Made by a program: the position numbers and the translations under genes
Source: Branchiostoma lanceolatum
Lineage: Eukaryota; Chordata; Leptocardii; Amphioxiformes; Branchiostomatidae
DNA: 64,000 nt
Direction: 5' to 3'
NCBI RefSeq assembly: GCF_035083965.1
Contig: NC_089736.1
Location: forward strand, 15,001 to 79,000
The notes under the pieces: generated by a model
Database searches by the model: none
What the model was told of the DNA's origin: nothing
What the model saw: the letters and a program-made list of their open reading frames with translations, nothing else
Shown here: one piece after another, positions 23,501 to 45,984 of the stretch
How the letters are laid out: every line of letters begins with the position of its first letter
Position numbering within the stretch: the first letter of the stretch is position 1

Positions 23501-24655
23501 GTGATGCACTCCCAGGCCACGGACACGCTGGACCTGGGCTCCAACCCGCGGGTCGGCACCAAGCGCTACATGGCCCCGGAACTGCTGGAGGAGACCATGA
23601 ACTTCGAGTGCTTCGATTCGTACAAGAGGATCGACGTGTACGCACTGGGCCTGGTGCTGTGGGAGGTGGCGAGACGCTGCACCAGCGGGGGTAAGGATGG
23701 AGGGGGGGAAGGATAGAGGGGGGGAGGGAGGGGGAGGGAGGATAGAGGGGGAGGATACAGGGGGAGGGAGGATAGAGGGGGGATGTGTACGCGCTGGGCC
23801 TGGTGCTGTGGGAGGTGGCCTGACGCTGCACCAGCGGGGGTAAGGATGGAGGGAGGGAAGGATAGAGGGGGGGAGGGATAGAGGGGGAGGGATAGAGGAG
23901 GGAGGGAGGGATAGAGGAGGGAGGGAGAAAGGGGAAGGGAGAGAGGGGGGAGGGAGGATAGAGGGGGGACGTGTACGCGCTGGGCCTGGTGCTGTGGGAG
24001 GTGGCCCGACGCTGCACCAGCGGGGGTAAGGATGGAGGGAGGGAAGGATAGAGGGAGGGAGGGATAGAGGATAGATGTTTGTTTGTTCAGGGATAGCGGA
24101 GGAGTACAAGCCGCCCTACTGATGTTGTTTGTTTGTTTGTTCAGGGATCGCGGAGGAGTACAAGCCGCCCTACTATGACGTCGTTCCGAGCGACCCGAGT
24201 TACGAGGATATGAAGAAGGTTGTTGTCGTGGACCAGCAGAGACCCAGCATTCCAAACAGATGGTCCAGTGACCAGGTAACTATGGCAACTATGTAACCAT
24301 AGCAACCTCAGACAACATTTTAAATAGATGGTCCAGCGACCAGGTAACAATGGCAACTACGTAACCATAGCAATCACAAACAGCATTTCAGATGGACCAG
24401 CAATCAGGTAACTTTGGCAACCACATAACCATAGCAACCACAAACAGATGATCCAGTGTCCAGGTAACCATGGTGACCATGTAACCAAGCCGATGTTCTG
24501 TTCTGTTGCAGACGTTAACCGCCATGGCGAAGCTGATGCGGGAGTGCTGGTACCACAACCCGGCGGCGAGACTCACAGCGCTGCGGGTCAAGAAGACGCT
24601 CAACAAGCTGCAGAACTCGCTGGAGAAACTAAAGGAGCTGAAACAGGACGTGTGA
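17579..24655 (+). CDS. ACVR1: TGF-beta family type I receptor, ALK1/2 subfamily (activin receptor-like kinase)
   Basis: Membrane Ser/Thr kinase receptor, predicted to phosphorylate Smad1/5/8 after BMP-type ligand binding. Exons: 17579-17648, 20503-20648, 20803-20926, 21268-21406, 21787-21959, 22294-22571, 23116-23260, 23493-23690, 24145-24275, 24512-24655; phases match, 515 aa (human ACVR1 509). It has a signal peptide (1-23), a cysteine-rich ectodomain ending CCDYEMCN, a TM (~128-154), a GS box [11 protein letters not shown] (~192-202), kinase glycine loop [25 protein letters not shown] (normal for type I receptors) and APE. The L45 loop [15 protein letters not shown] is nearly that of human ALK2, which sets BMP-Smad specificity. 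It is probably the single lancelet co-orthologue of vertebrate ACVR1 and ACVRL1. Many of its junctions carry splice-site-copying minisatellites. Confidence 0.95.
18787..19455. repeat. 42-bp minisatellite in ALK1/2 intron 1
   Basis: Sixteen copies of GTGAACCAGACATTAGGTAC followed by AGACTTCCCTCAGAGTTACT. They are nearly identical (CCCTC/CCGTC alternate); one copy is extended with AAGACTCT at the start and one at the end. Since 42 is divisible by 3, several frames stay open on both strands. It is intronic and not a gene. Confidence 0.95.
19855..20100. repeat. ~58-bp tandem repeat in ALK1/2 intron 1
   Basis: Three to four degenerate copies containing GCAGGTAGACATCAGAAATA, CCTGCACAGCTCCAGTTTTA and CCTGCACTAACCTG. 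Confidence 0.75.
20340..20500 (+). repeat. TTGTACT-rich short repeat leading to ALK1/2 exon 2 acceptor
   Basis: Degenerate copies of TGTTGTACTGATG/TTGTACTAATG run directly into the acceptor TTGTTGTACAG at 20502. The acceptor therefore looks built from the repeat unit. Confidence 0.7.
20673..20765. repeat. 23-bp repeat after ALK1/2 exon 2
   Basis: Four copies of CTCTCCGCTTGTATCACACA + GAA in the short intron between exons 2 and 3. Confidence 0.8.
20900..21085 (+). repeat. Minisatellite copying the donor of ALK1/2 exon 3
   Basis: The exon end and donor AACCTTACCTACAG|GTAACATTCAAC recurs about four times downstream, some units including the preceding AACATCACCCC codons. The true donor is the first (20927). 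Confidence 0.85.
21130..21170 (+). repeat. Decayed copy of ALK1/2 exon 4 start
   Basis: GTGTCATGTTTCAGACTCGA and the bases after it mirror the real acceptor and exon start at 21256-21300 (GTGTCGTGTTTCAGACCCTG). The same GACG, TGCGG and GGACAATGA/GGATAACGA order follows in each. It is a divergent duplicate of the boundary. Confidence 0.65.
21500..21725 (-). mobile_element. tRNA-derived SINE, minus strand
   Basis: On the minus strand a tRNA-like head has A-box-like GTGGTTAGGGTGGTGACT and a perfect B box GGGTTCGAATCC (21640-21651). The tail contains CTTGGGAAAGGGACGTCTTC, a signature also typical of deuterostome tRNA SINEs. A small duplication of the head start (CCACCCTAACCACAAGCCCT) lies at 21671-21722. 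It is inserted in the intron after ALK1/2 exon 4. Confidence 0.6.
21915..22190 (+). repeat. Copies of the end of ALK1/2 exon 5 with donor
   Basis: The exon end GCCAGATCACGCTAGTCGAA, CAGATAG|GTCAGT (donor 21960) is followed by a second copy with donor at 22066. A third, decayed copy near 22155-22187 has its donor changed to AAGTCAG. Confidence 0.8.
22556..22757 (+). repeat. 65-bp minisatellite copying the donor of ALK1/2 exon 6
   Basis: The exon end CACCGCATGATGAAG|GTAACC recurs at ~65-bp spacing (donors near 22572, 22637 and 22702), with a fourth damaged copy near 22749. The first donor continues in frame. Confidence 0.9.
23630..24040 (+). repeat. Copies of the end of ALK1/2 exon 8 with donor, in GGGAGG-rich spacer
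   Basis: The kinase segment encoding [12 protein letters not shown] ... C-T-S-G plus donor GG|GTAAGG appears three times (donors 23691, 23840, 24026). Purine-rich GGGAGGGA / GATAGAGG repeats separate the copies. The second copy has TGA and the third CGA at the Arg codon. Confidence 0.9.
24077..24185 (+). repeat. Duplicated acceptor and start of ALK1/2 exon 9
   Basis: TTTGTTCAG followed by GGATAGCGGAGGAGTACAAG occurs at 24085-24113 and again, as GGATCGCGGAGGAGTACAAG, from 24145. The first copy ends in TACTGA, a stop. Only the second gives the full exon. Confidence 0.9.
24255..24475 (+). repeat. ~50-bp minisatellite copying the donor of ALK1/2 exon 9
   Basis: AGATGGTCCAGTGACCAG|GTAACTATGGCAACTATGTA and following bases recur about four times with increasing divergence. 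The true donor is the first (24276). Confidence 0.85.
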
Positions 24656-24779
24656 TCGCCTGTTGCCCCGTCCTGTTTACGTACTGTTTCTCACGGGGTT
24701 AGCTGGTGAAAATTGATGATTGATATGATGATCCCTACAAGTCTGTACATACGTCTGAGCTTTGTACCTCACCGCGAGG

Positions 24780-25420
24780 TTGTACAGGACAGACCCGGCT
24801 GGGCAGAAACAAGCCTAGTTTAAACAAGCCTGACCCGGCCGTGCAGAAACAAGCCTAGTTTAAACAAGCCTGACCCGGCCGTGCAGAAACAGCCTAGTTT
24901 AAACAAGCCTGACCCGGCCGTGCAGAAACAAGCCTAGTTTAAACAAGCCTGACCCGGCTGGGCAGAAACAGCCTAGTTTAAACAAGCCTGACCCGGCTGG
25001 GCAGAAACAGCCTAGTTTAAACAAGCCTAGTTTAAACAAGCCTGACCCGGCCGTGCAGAAACAAGCCTAGTTTAAACAAGCCTGACCCGGCCGTGCAGAA
25101 ACAAGCCTAGTTTAAACAAGCCTGACCCGGCCGTGCAGAAACAGCCTAGTTTAAACAAGCCTGACCCGGCCGTGCAGAAACAAGCCTAGTTTAAACAAGC
25201 CTGACCCGGCTGGGCAGAAACAGCCTAGTTTAAACAAGCCTAGTTTAAACAAGCCTGACCCGGCCGTGCAGAAACAGCCTAGTTTAAACAAGCCTGACCC
25301 GGCCGGGCAGAAACAGCCTAGTTTAAACAAGCCTGACCCGGCCGTGCAGAAACAAGCCTAGTTTAAACAAGCCTGACCCGGCTGGGCAGAAACAAGCCTA
25401 GTTTAAACAAGCCTGAGGAC
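24780..25420. repeat. ~40-bp minisatellite in ALK1/2 3' UTR
   Basis: About 15 copies of CCTGACCCGGCCGTGCAGAA followed by ACAAGCCTAGTTTAAACAAG. Units vary as CCGTGC/CTGGGC and in occasional loss of the CTGACCC block. Confidence 0.95.
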
Positions 25421-25504
25421 AGAAAAACCCTCCTGCAGCAGAACCCATCGTTTCCCCTGAAACTATAACTCCTTTTCCTGCTGCTCTGTGTGTTTGAATG
25501 AAGG

Positions 25505-25895
25505 ATGAAATCCCAGAAACCCTGGGTTCAGCTGGGTCAGCAGAAACCCAGCTGGGTCAGCTGGTACCCTGGGTTCAGCTGGGTCAGCAGGTACCCTGGG
25601 TTCAGCTGGGTCAGCAGGTACACTGGGTTCAGCTGGGTCAGCAGGTACCCTGGGCTCAGCTGGGTCAGCAGGTACCCTGGGCTCAGCTGGGTCAGCAGAA
25701 ACCCAGCTGGGTCAGCAGGTACCCTGGGCTCAGCTGGGTCAGCAGAAACCCAGCTGGGTCAGCAGGTACCCTGGGCTCAGCTGGGTCAGCAGGTACCCTG
25801 GGTTCAGCTGGGTCAGCAGAAACCCAGCTGGGTCAGCAGGTACCCTGGGCTCAGCTGGGTCAGCAGGTACCCTGGGTTCAGCTGGGTAAATGCAG
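25505..25895. repeat. ~26-bp minisatellite, ALK1/2 3' region
   Basis: Copies of GGTTCAGCTGGGTCAGCAGG + TACCCT interleaved with GTCAGCAGAAACCCAGCTGG units. Open frames across it are repeat artefacts. Confidence 0.9.
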
Positions 25896-26371
25896 ATGTG
25901 TGTTTGGAGCTGCGCAAGTGAACAAGTGCTGTCCTGGGTGGTGCTGTGGCCTTAGCATCTTTGTTTATCGATATAAAAGCAAATATAACATATAACCACT
26001 TTGTCTGAAGGCTGGCCATAGTTAGAGGGGTTTGTGGGGTGGGTGGGGACGCTTTGCCTGAGCCTCCGTAACTGTGGGCGTGTGAAACTGCTACAACAAT
26101 ACCTGCATTATACTGTGTGTGCTTTAACATATCTAACTGGGGACGGTAGAATTTACTAGAAAACTGGACAAGCTGTAGAGAAACATGAACCACTAGTTAG
26201 TTAAGCACAGGAAATTCTGAAGCTCCTTTTTAAGGGCTGCTGCTGTATTGACCAAACCTTACCAAGATGGTGGATCCTGGTTTCATATAGATGTAAACGC
26301 AGCTGACTGTACTTCACACTGACTATTTGTTATGCTTGCACATGCTTCAGAACACCTCACACATCCCATGC

Positions 26372-26453
26372 CCCCCCCCCCCATGACCACATCCCATGCC
26401 CCCCCCCCCCATGACCACATCACATGTAACCCCCCCCCCCCCCCCCCCCCCCC
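26372..26453. repeat. Poly-C tracts
   Basis: Three C homopolymers of 10 to ~24 bases separated by ATGACCACATC-type spacers. Their length is likely unstable and poorly sequenced. Confidence 0.8.
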
Positions 26454-27239
26454 ATGGGCATGCTCCTGAACACATCACAAGTTTCCCACAGCACAGCTGT
26501 ACCCTTCAGCCACACAACACACCTTGGAACACTTCCATCTATTGTAGCAGCTCATTTCAGGCACAGAAGAGTCTATGTTTGGGGAGTTTCTGCTTGTTGC
26601 AGTTCCCTACAGAAAAGGGTGAACTGAAACATGATGTTGGAAGGAAAATTTTAAATTTAGTTTTGTGAGAAACTTTGTTGAGCAGCTTTTTTTACACTCA
26701 ACTGAAGCAAACACAGTAGAAGTTACCATGGTGATGCTCATGTTGCTATGGTGACTGCTGGCTCAGGTCAGAGGTCAGACCTCATGCTGACCTGTGATCT
26801 GGACCGTACCAAGTTTTGTGAAAGGGTTTGGCAGAACTGCAATAAGTCGCGCATATGTTATTATTGTAACGTGAATTTGTATATATCAGTATTTTCTTTT
26901 ATCATAATCCAGGAAGGTGTGAACTAATGAAGACGTACAAACTATCTATGATGTTTGAAATGTAACGTTTTGTAAATAAGGCGACTTCCCACGGCAATAT
27001 GCTGACGACAGATCAGCAACTCTTTTTTTTTACTATGTATTTTAGAGGAAGTGAAGTTTGTGATTTACCACAAAATGGTGGAGATTTTGTGTAACCTGAG
27101 AAGGGAGAGACTTCAGTCCTGTTGTATCGAGGGGGAGGAAAATCTGCTGCAGAAAAATCAGCTGGGTTTAACTCCCAAACTTATGCCAGAACTCTAACTC
27201 TGTAGCAGAGTGGATAGGACATACAGTGTGTATTTACCT

Positions 27240-27485
27240 GTGAAGCTACATAAATATACAGGACATTGATAAACTGCCTAACTATAAAGAACATTGTTAA
27301 ACCGCCTAAATATACAATACATTGTTAAACCGCCTAAATATACAAAACATTGTTTAACTGCCTAACTATACAGACCATTGTTAAACTGCCTAACTATACA
27401 GGACATTGTTAAACTACCTAACTATACAGAACATTGTTTAACTGCCTAAATATACAGGACACTGTTAAACTGCCTAACTGTTCGG
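27240..27485. repeat. ~30-bp minisatellite, ALK1/2 3' region
   Basis: About eight copies of ACATTGTTAAACTGCCTAAC + TATACAGA, degenerate. Confidence 0.8.
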
Positions 27486-27599
27486 CCAAGTTGTTGAACC
27501 CGCCTACTTATGTTGTAATTGTTACTGTGGCTTCCACCAAGGCTTCGCCCACCGATCGGGGCGGATTTTTCACAAATAGTAAGAAAAGCTGAATGACAC

Positions 27600-27605
27600 A
27601 ATAAA
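27600..27605 (+). terminator. Likely ALK1/2 polyadenylation signal
   Basis: AATAAA followed within 25-45 bases by the GT-rich GTGTGTTGGCCTGTGAGTTG. It would give a ~2.9-kb 3' UTR holding three minisatellites. Weaker upstream sites cannot be excluded. Confidence 0.4.
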
Positions 27606-28677
27606 GGCTGCTGGAACATACCGGGTGTGTTGGCCTGTGAGTTGGTTTATCATTATGTACACTTACTTAGACTTAGAAGCTCCCACGCCGTGCGACGCAT
27701 GAGGCAGTTAGAAGATGCCAGCGCGCTCTGTATGTACATCAGGACTTGAAGTATACCAGAAGTACAGTTAAAGATTTGGGATATTCAAACTACAATTTGC
27801 AAGCACCATGTTCCTAGTATTGGAGACAAACTGAAGGGACCAGACTGGTTTGAACCCAAAGGGACAGTAACCAGGGGTGTGGCAAAGACAGGCATGGGGC
27901 ACGTAGGAACTCGACTTAAGGCCCAAGTGTTGGACGACAAACACTGTCTTAAGTCAGGGCCAAGTTCATAAACACGACCTTGAAGTTCACGGTACTGAAT
28001 CTTATAATGAGAAAATAGATTTCTCCCCTATTCGTTTGGTACTGTAAACCCAGTTAGACCACTCCAATCTGTTGGAAATGGGGTCCCTGGATATTTGTAC
28101 ATTGTAATACCGGACAAGATCTTCACTCAGTAGGTAGTCTTATCGCACACCCTGTCGCCTGAAGACCTGCATGTGTCGTGCAGGAATCCACGTTAAGCAC
28201 ATGTAGGCACTATGGAGGTCACGAGAACATATCAACAAGCTCAAGGTTAAGAATGTCATGACCATGACGCAATAAGAGAAGTGCAACTTTATTTGTTGGA
28301 TTAGATTCTAACCGCACGGCTATGAAGGCAGGTTGATAAGGCAAGAATCCACCCCTTCACTTTTGAGCTGACTATGGAGTTGAAATATAAGCTTCACTCC
28401 CGACTGCGGAGCTGTGCATGTTTGAATTATATCTGTTTCTCTCTATGTGAACGGTTTCTGTCCGTGTGCACATTTAACGTTACAGTGTGTAAACTGTAAT
28501 TGCATGTTTAAACTTAACGTCAGAAACTTTGCACCGATCACTCGAACTGTCAACAACAGCTGCACTAGGAATTTGGTGTATGACGAAGAACGTCAGAACC
28601 AACCCTCTAAAAACGGATCACTAACCCTCATGATACTAGCGCACACAGATACACACACACACACACACACACACACT

Positions 28678-28737
<60 letters not shown>

Positions 28738-28857
28738 CCCTCCCCTCCACATGTCTAACGGTTCTCCCCCAACATCACCACCCGCGGACTGATCCCATGA
28801 CGTCACGACGTGCTCCGCCTGGGCAGTGATGTGAGCTGAAGGCGACCGTCTGACAAC
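27606..28857. other. Intergenic region between the two receptor genes
   Basis: About 1.25 kb with no recognised gene. It holds the CA microsatellite at 28647-28733 and, at its end, the GC-richer promoter area of the ALK4/5/7 gene. Confidence 0.5.
28647..28733. repeat. (CA)n microsatellite
   Basis: About 43 CA dinucleotides broken by two GATACA/TGACAC interruptions, ~125 bp before the ALK4/5/7 start codon. Length polymorphism is expected. Confidence 0.95.
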
Positions 28858-39916
<11,059 letters not shown>

Positions 39917-40639
39917 CTGCAGAATTCCTGCAGACACGGGGGGGGGGGGGTCCTGCCGAAACTAGGGGGCTGCAGCAATCAGGCAGAGGGGGGAGGGCAG
40001 CTTTCCTGCAGAAACTTGGCGGGCTAGATCAAATTAGGCTGATGATATGAATTCTAGTACGGCACAGGATAAAGGACTCTGTTTTGACAATATAAAGAGT
40101 AGAGACAAATTTTGGTGCAGGTTTGGCAGCCATGACAGAATAGTTGTGCCAACACAGGTGTCGTGAGTAGACTGTAAAACTGTGCTGTTCGACCGGAGGC
40201 CGGCATGGAATTTTGAGATTCCAACCCAGCAGAGAAACAGCAGCAGCTCTTGTGTAACTGTGAGTTCCAGAGAGCTGTCTTAAGGGTTGAGTTGTAGCTC
40301 ACCGTAGCAGGTATGTCTCGCCCATGCTGGTTATTAGAAATGATGAGGCATGGCTCGGTGAGGCAGGTCTCACGCTGTTTTTGCACCCTGCCATTCCAGT
40401 GGCTCCGGGGGCAGGTTAGAATCATGGCAAAGTCGGCGACTTTAGAAAGGCCAAACGGAGTGTATATATGTATATTTATATATATCTGATTCCTATAACT
40501 TGTATGACTGTGCAGAATGATTGTTTATGTTAATGAACAGGATGATGTGAGATGCTTTCCTCAGTACTAGACTTGGCAATCTGACAGTTTGTGTTGTACT
40601 CCCAGGATTTTAATGTCAACCAAAGAATGAATTGATATG

Positions 40640-41045
40640 CTTCACCGCAACACAATACTGCAGCGCACATCGCAGCCGCACAGATTACTGCAGCACACAT
40701 TACTGCAGCACACGGTACAGCAGCACACATCACTAGTATACATTACTGCAGCACACAACACCGCAGCACATATTCCTGCAGCCCACATTTCTGAATTATT
40801 ACTGCAGTACACATCGCTAGTATACATTACTGAAGCACACATCACTGCAGCACACATTACTGCAGCATTCCTGCAGCTCACATTACTGCAGCACACATTA
40901 CTCCTATTACTGCAGCATTCCTGCAGCTCACATTGCTGCAGTATTCCTTCAGCACACATTACTGCAGCACACATTACTGCAGCATTCCTGCAGCTCACAT
41001 TGCTGCAGTATTCCTGCAGCACACATTACTGCAGCACACGGTGCA
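40640..41045. repeat. GCAGCACACATTACT-type minisatellite
   Basis: About 25 degenerate copies of ATTACTGCAGCACACATTAC/CTGCAGCATTC. Open frames on both strands are repeat artefacts. Confidence 0.85.
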
Positions 41046-41744
41046 GTTGAAATGTCTTAGAGCTGCAGATTAGCTGACAGGTCTGACACTGGACATCAAG
41101 CCATGTTAGAGGACAAGCTGTATGAACATGAACTGATGTTTAGGAAATAACTTATAATCTCGCCCCCTTGTTGTACTATGAGACAGGCTCTTCTGCAGCA
41201 GAATGTATGATTGAGTGTATATAATATAGCTGTATGTATCCTTAGATATCCCACCTAGGCTGTACATGTAACTGTAGAAGTCTGCAGATCCGTCTATTTT
41301 TGCCATCAATGAGTCCAGTGCGAAAAGTAAACTAACAGTCAGGCAACAGACCCCAGAGTCGTTCTATTGTATATGGATAGTATTTGGTCTGATGCGATAT
41401 GTGTTTGTAAATAATTTGCTATATTCCGCATTAACTTTGTACATCTTCCTAACCATGCATTCTAACTTAAATTCAAGCTGGCAAATTTATGGCCAGTTCC
41501 AAAAGTCTTCTGTGTAACTATCGTGATAGGCTGTACTCCAAACGCCTGGGGGAGACCGTATTACTGTCGTCTCTTGCCACAATACAACTGATGTGACGTT
41601 TCACTTCCAAGGCAGAAACCTGAGAACTGTACCTCAAATGTACAACGGGAAACCTACACAAAAAATACCTCACATGTACACTGGGAATGTCGCCACATTC
41701 ACACATGTTCAGTCTCGCATTCACACTGGCGATATCGCCACATT

Positions 41745-41842
41745 CACCCTGATCATGACTGGTCTGTTCAGTGATTCACCCTGATCATGACTGGTCTGTT
41801 CAGTGATTCACCCTGATCATGACTGGTCTGTTCAGTGAATCT
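41745..41842. repeat. 32-bp tandem triplication
   Basis: Three copies of CCCTGATCATGACTGGTCTG + TTCAGTGATTCA. Confidence 0.9.
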
Positions 41843-41982
41843 GGGAATCTCTCCATGTAGACCAGCACACTGACAATTGCAGCCTCAAAGTTACTCTGAT
41901 AAAGTTTTACAACTGGTATAAAAATCCCTTCTTCACTGCTGTAAACCATGGAGTTAATGATGTCAGTAGAGAAAATATGTTC

Positions 41983-42080
41983 ATGTAGAGGGTTAAACGC
42001 GGTCCATTGTTCAGGTAGAGGGTTAAACATGGCCCGTTGTTCAGGTAGAGGGTTAAACATGGCCCGTTGTTGAGTAGAAT
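41983..42080. repeat. 30-bp tandem repeat
   Basis: Three to four copies of GTTCAGGTAGAGGGTTAAAC + ATGGCCCGTT. Confidence 0.9.
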
Positions 42081-43295
42081 GTCACATTGTTGAAAAGACA
42101 CTTTAATCAAAAACGTCACAAAATAGTTGAAAACAACCTGCTACCTTAGTTTGAAAACCCGTCACATTGTCCACAATATCATGTCACATTGTTGAATTAA
42201 ACATGCTACTTGTTGAATAGAACGTGTCACATTTTCTGTTGTGCTTGATGTTGTACTTGATGCTGTGCTAGTTGAGTCCGAGTCCCCTCTAGTGCCAGTC
42301 AGGTCCAGTTGTGGTTAACTCAGCTGCATTTCCTCAAGTCGTCCCCAGGATACTGTACCTTCTCCCAGCACACTTTGCGCAGGAAGTAAGTTCTCCTTCC
42401 CGGGACAGTCTGTGACGAAACGAGGCCCCAAAATGGCGGAGTTCCACTTTTGTGCCCAAACAAACCGGACAAATCCAGCTTGGCAGTGCGGGTAAAAACT
42501 TGAGGCATGACATGTAGGTAGATGCATTTAGAAGTGATCGCTTTCATCGCATTTCCGATGAAAAAGCCCTTTACTGTTCACGCCCGTTTCAGACGGACAT
42601 TGCCGACGCTGTGGTAGGGAGAGGTTTCCTGGAAGTCCTTTTAACTTTGGCTGCTTAAAGAAAAGCCATAATTAAGGCGACAGCATCGCAGCGTCGCCTG
42701 TCGGGCATGTCTAGAACTGCACCACAATTACAAGGTGCCCGATTTTACCAACTAGTCAGCTAAACTGAGCAATCTGGAAACTTTATTATGCTTTCCCTGC
42801 ATCTGCTTTAAGACAGGTCAGCGGAACCAACACCATATAAGGAACTCAGACGCGACGGCTCCGCGGTTTGGCGCATGCGCGACTAGTTCCCGCAAACTTG
42901 ACCCTCCCTAAAGTTTTGGCTCTTTCAGAATATCGATCGGTTAGAGATGATTCCATGCTTCCAACGGAACGCCTGTCGAAAGACGTCGCGGCCCTCACGC
43001 GGCTCGGGCTGGCACTGCAGCCACAAGATGGGGGAATATCCCATTAAAATTTAGCTGTAGTCAATGGGAATGTCTCGTAACTCTAGAAAAGTCCGATGGT
43101 CATTTATTCAGAGGAAAAACAAGGAATCGGATTAACGTCGACATCTTTGAGCCCAGTCTGCTCGGTTCAAACATGGAAGTTACGGCTGTAGTAATGAAAA
43201 TACATCGCTGAATGATGGAGACCCTCATGAGATGCTCAATGCAAAAGTTACATCGATAAGACCCCCTAAATAAGGAAAACATAGAGCCACAATAC

Positions 43296-43350
43296 TAATC
43301 TCCAAGCAGATCTACACGGGGGCTCCCCGTGTAGATCTGCTTGGAGATTA
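43296..43350. mobile_element. 55-bp perfect hairpin flanked by TA (MITE)
   Basis: TA, then ATCTCCAAGCAGATCTACAC + GGGG, loop GCT, the exact complement back to GGAGAT, then TA. Its termini resemble those of the hairpin at 50389-50492. Confidence 0.8.
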
Positions 43351-44466
43351 CCACAATACGTCCTCAGGACTGGCAATCGCAAGGTATCACCTTTTGACAT
43401 GAAGGCCGATGCATACATGCCCCTGGGAACGAGTCCTTATATGCCTGTATTTGCGCCGATGGAAGTTCATGGAGCGATGTGATGACGTGTGGATGACGCG
43501 TAGATGACGTAACGATGTGATGAACCTGAGAGCTGTACCTCAAATCATTGATTAGAATAGTTTTAAATAGAAGGGAGATAAAATTACGACCAACTTCAGG
43601 TTCCAGCTTCTGTAGACATGACGCGTTTTTCTGGTGCCTGCCACGCCAAATCAGGGATACCCTAAAGTTGTACCGGTTTATTCTCCTCGGCTGTAACGCA
43701 TGCGTACATGTGCTATTGCCTTGTGAACAAGTAGTGATCATGGGGCGCTAGAAGTGCAGAAATGGTCCCCAAATGGCGACAAGCATTTAAATAACCCACC
43801 GTGATAATTTGACTGGAGCCCGGCCCTGTTTGCCATGCCATGTGACGGTTGGTAGGTAAAATCTTTTCGCGACAATCAGGAGCGTCTCGCGGCGGTCAAA
43901 ATTGGTACTGCATGCAGGTTCGATGCATACTTGTTCAAGGCGTCGCACTTACAAGATGTGTTGATTGTGGGCGGAGCAGTACCAAATCCACATAGTTGTC
44001 CAGATCTCGGGATCTATCTATTACGTGAACAATACATTCTCTTTGTAATACAATGTTCTAGATGCTTCTTCCTTTCCAATTTTTGTCTGGCCCAAGAATT
44101 CAGCACAAGCGTCGCGACTCGTGTTGCTGGTTAGGCTGAACTAACACGCTACAAGGAAAAGGTTGTTTTTCAGGAAAAAGAAACTTGAAAAGCGCTCTAA
44201 GTTTGTTCGCCCTTAAGCTTGTCTAGAGATTGCGTGAAGTGCAAGATCAGGTGCATGTGTGAAAATGTCGCCATTTTTCAGGACCGCCAGTTTGAGACGC
44301 AGATTCACCAAGAACTTTACAGCAAGCAAATACCCACCCACCCGTACCCGCCTTTTGGCAGCAGCCGTCCACTGGGACAGAACTTTCTGCAATCTCACGG
44401 TTCAGACCGTCTTAGGGGGTAGGGTTCCCTAGTGAAATATTCTCTTTGCATTTACATATACTTATA

Positions 44467-45200
44467 CTTGTAAGTGGCGGCGTCCCCCGAAAAATACATG
44501 TGGGGGGGGGGGGGCAAAATCAAGCTGAAACCCTTGTGTATCTTTTCACTAATAGAAATGTTCTAACTTAGCTTAGCACGATTTGCCTCAAAATTAGATC
44601 ATTTCAGCGGGTCAAGATTTCAACATTTTTACGACGTTAGCATACTCCGGGACCGGCCTAGGATTGTCGTGCCGCCGGCGGATATGTCGAGACGGCGTCG
44701 CCCCCCAAAGCTCAAGCTGAAGCCCTTCTGTATGTGCTCAATCTATCAGCAAAATTTGCCCCTCAAAATTCAGGAAATAGTGTTTCAGGGCGTCAAGATT
44801 TCAACAACTTTTCAAGAAACATAGGTCGGGAGGCCTAGGGCTCGAGGGCGTCGCACCCCAAAACTCAAGCTGAAACCCGTCTGTATTTTTTTTATATCTA
44901 GAGATGTCATTAAACTTAGCTTACTTTATCAGCCCAAAAAAAATTGCCCCTCAGAATTCAGGAAATAGCGTTTCAATGGGTCAAGAATTAGAATTTTTTC
45001 TGTGGGAGCATGTCGTGCCTCTGGCAAGAAAATCTTTCGGGAGGGCGCCGTCCCTCCGAATTCAAGCTGAAACACTTTTGTATTTCTTCTTACAAATAGA
45101 GATTTCATTTAAGTTAGCTTATTCTTCCAGCAAAATTTTCCCATCAGAATGCAGGAAATAGCATTTCAGAGAGTCTAGATTTCACCATTTTCCGGGGGAG
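44467..45200. repeat. Degenerate ~150-225-bp tandem repeat, four units
   Basis: Each unit has GGCGTCGCCCCCAAA-like text, TCAAGCTGAAACCC, CTGTATTT, a TTAGCTTA block and CAGGAAATAGCATTTCA, then GTCAAGATTTCAAC. Units start near 44468, 44694, 44847 and 45044. Confidence 0.75.
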
Positions 45201-45376
45201 CATGCCACCGGACCCCCCTAGCCTTCGGCGCTCGTCATAGTGAACATTTAACCTCAAATATCTCGGCCCACCATACAACATTTCCTGCCGCCGCCTCTGC
45301 TTGTACACATATCCCTGTTTATCCGTGTGTCGCGGCAAAAGGCGGTTATACTGGCTGTACAGATGCAAGTGGAGGA

Positions 45377-45498
45377 TCCCGCTGTACAAAACAAGCGACT
45401 CTACTATACTTGAGATCATTCTAGCAGCTGTATATGACCCGCTGTACAAAACAAGCGACGCTACTATACTTGAGATCATTCTAGTAGCTGTATATGAC
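45377..45498. repeat. 59-bp tandem duplication
   Basis: CCCGCTGTACAAAACAAGCG, ACTCTACTATACTTGAGATC, ATTCTAGCAGCTGTATATGA occurs twice with a few substitutions. Confidence 0.9.
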
Positions 45499-45984
45499 CA
45501 AGCCACCACTCAGACTTCACCGCTACTCAAAACAGCTGTGCGGAAGGACAGACCGCAGAAGTGATATTTACACGCTTTATTCACTCCGACTCCCGTCCTC
45601 AAACCTGACCCGACTGAAAGGTCGTGTATCTGATAGGAAAACGCATTTTAGTGACTTCTTTTAATAGGTCCCGATAGCTAAGGAGCACTCAAATCTACCC
45701 AAGTTTTCAACGAATCATAATTACAATATCTCTTCACGGAAAGCTGTCTATAAATATCTAAATGCTGGTCGGAAGACTGACCAAGAATCGAACTGACATA
45801 TACCTTAACTGAACGCACATTTAGTGGGTATCTAAACATTTCTTGTCTGCGTCAAACTTGGTATATTTTGTAGTCTTTATTCGCACTCTGTGACGTTACT
45901 GACGTTATGATATAGTCGCACCACGAATCTTTCAGTCGTAAGCCATTGACTAACAGTAGTAGCAGCTGTACTTCGGCTTTCTAG

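Noticed and set aside
18787..25420. CRISPR-like arrays
   Set aside because: The repeats are contiguous, without unique spacers, and lie in introns or UTRs of animal genes.
40637..41050. Frames rich in H-I-T-A-A
   Set aside because: Translation of the GCAGCACACATT repeat.
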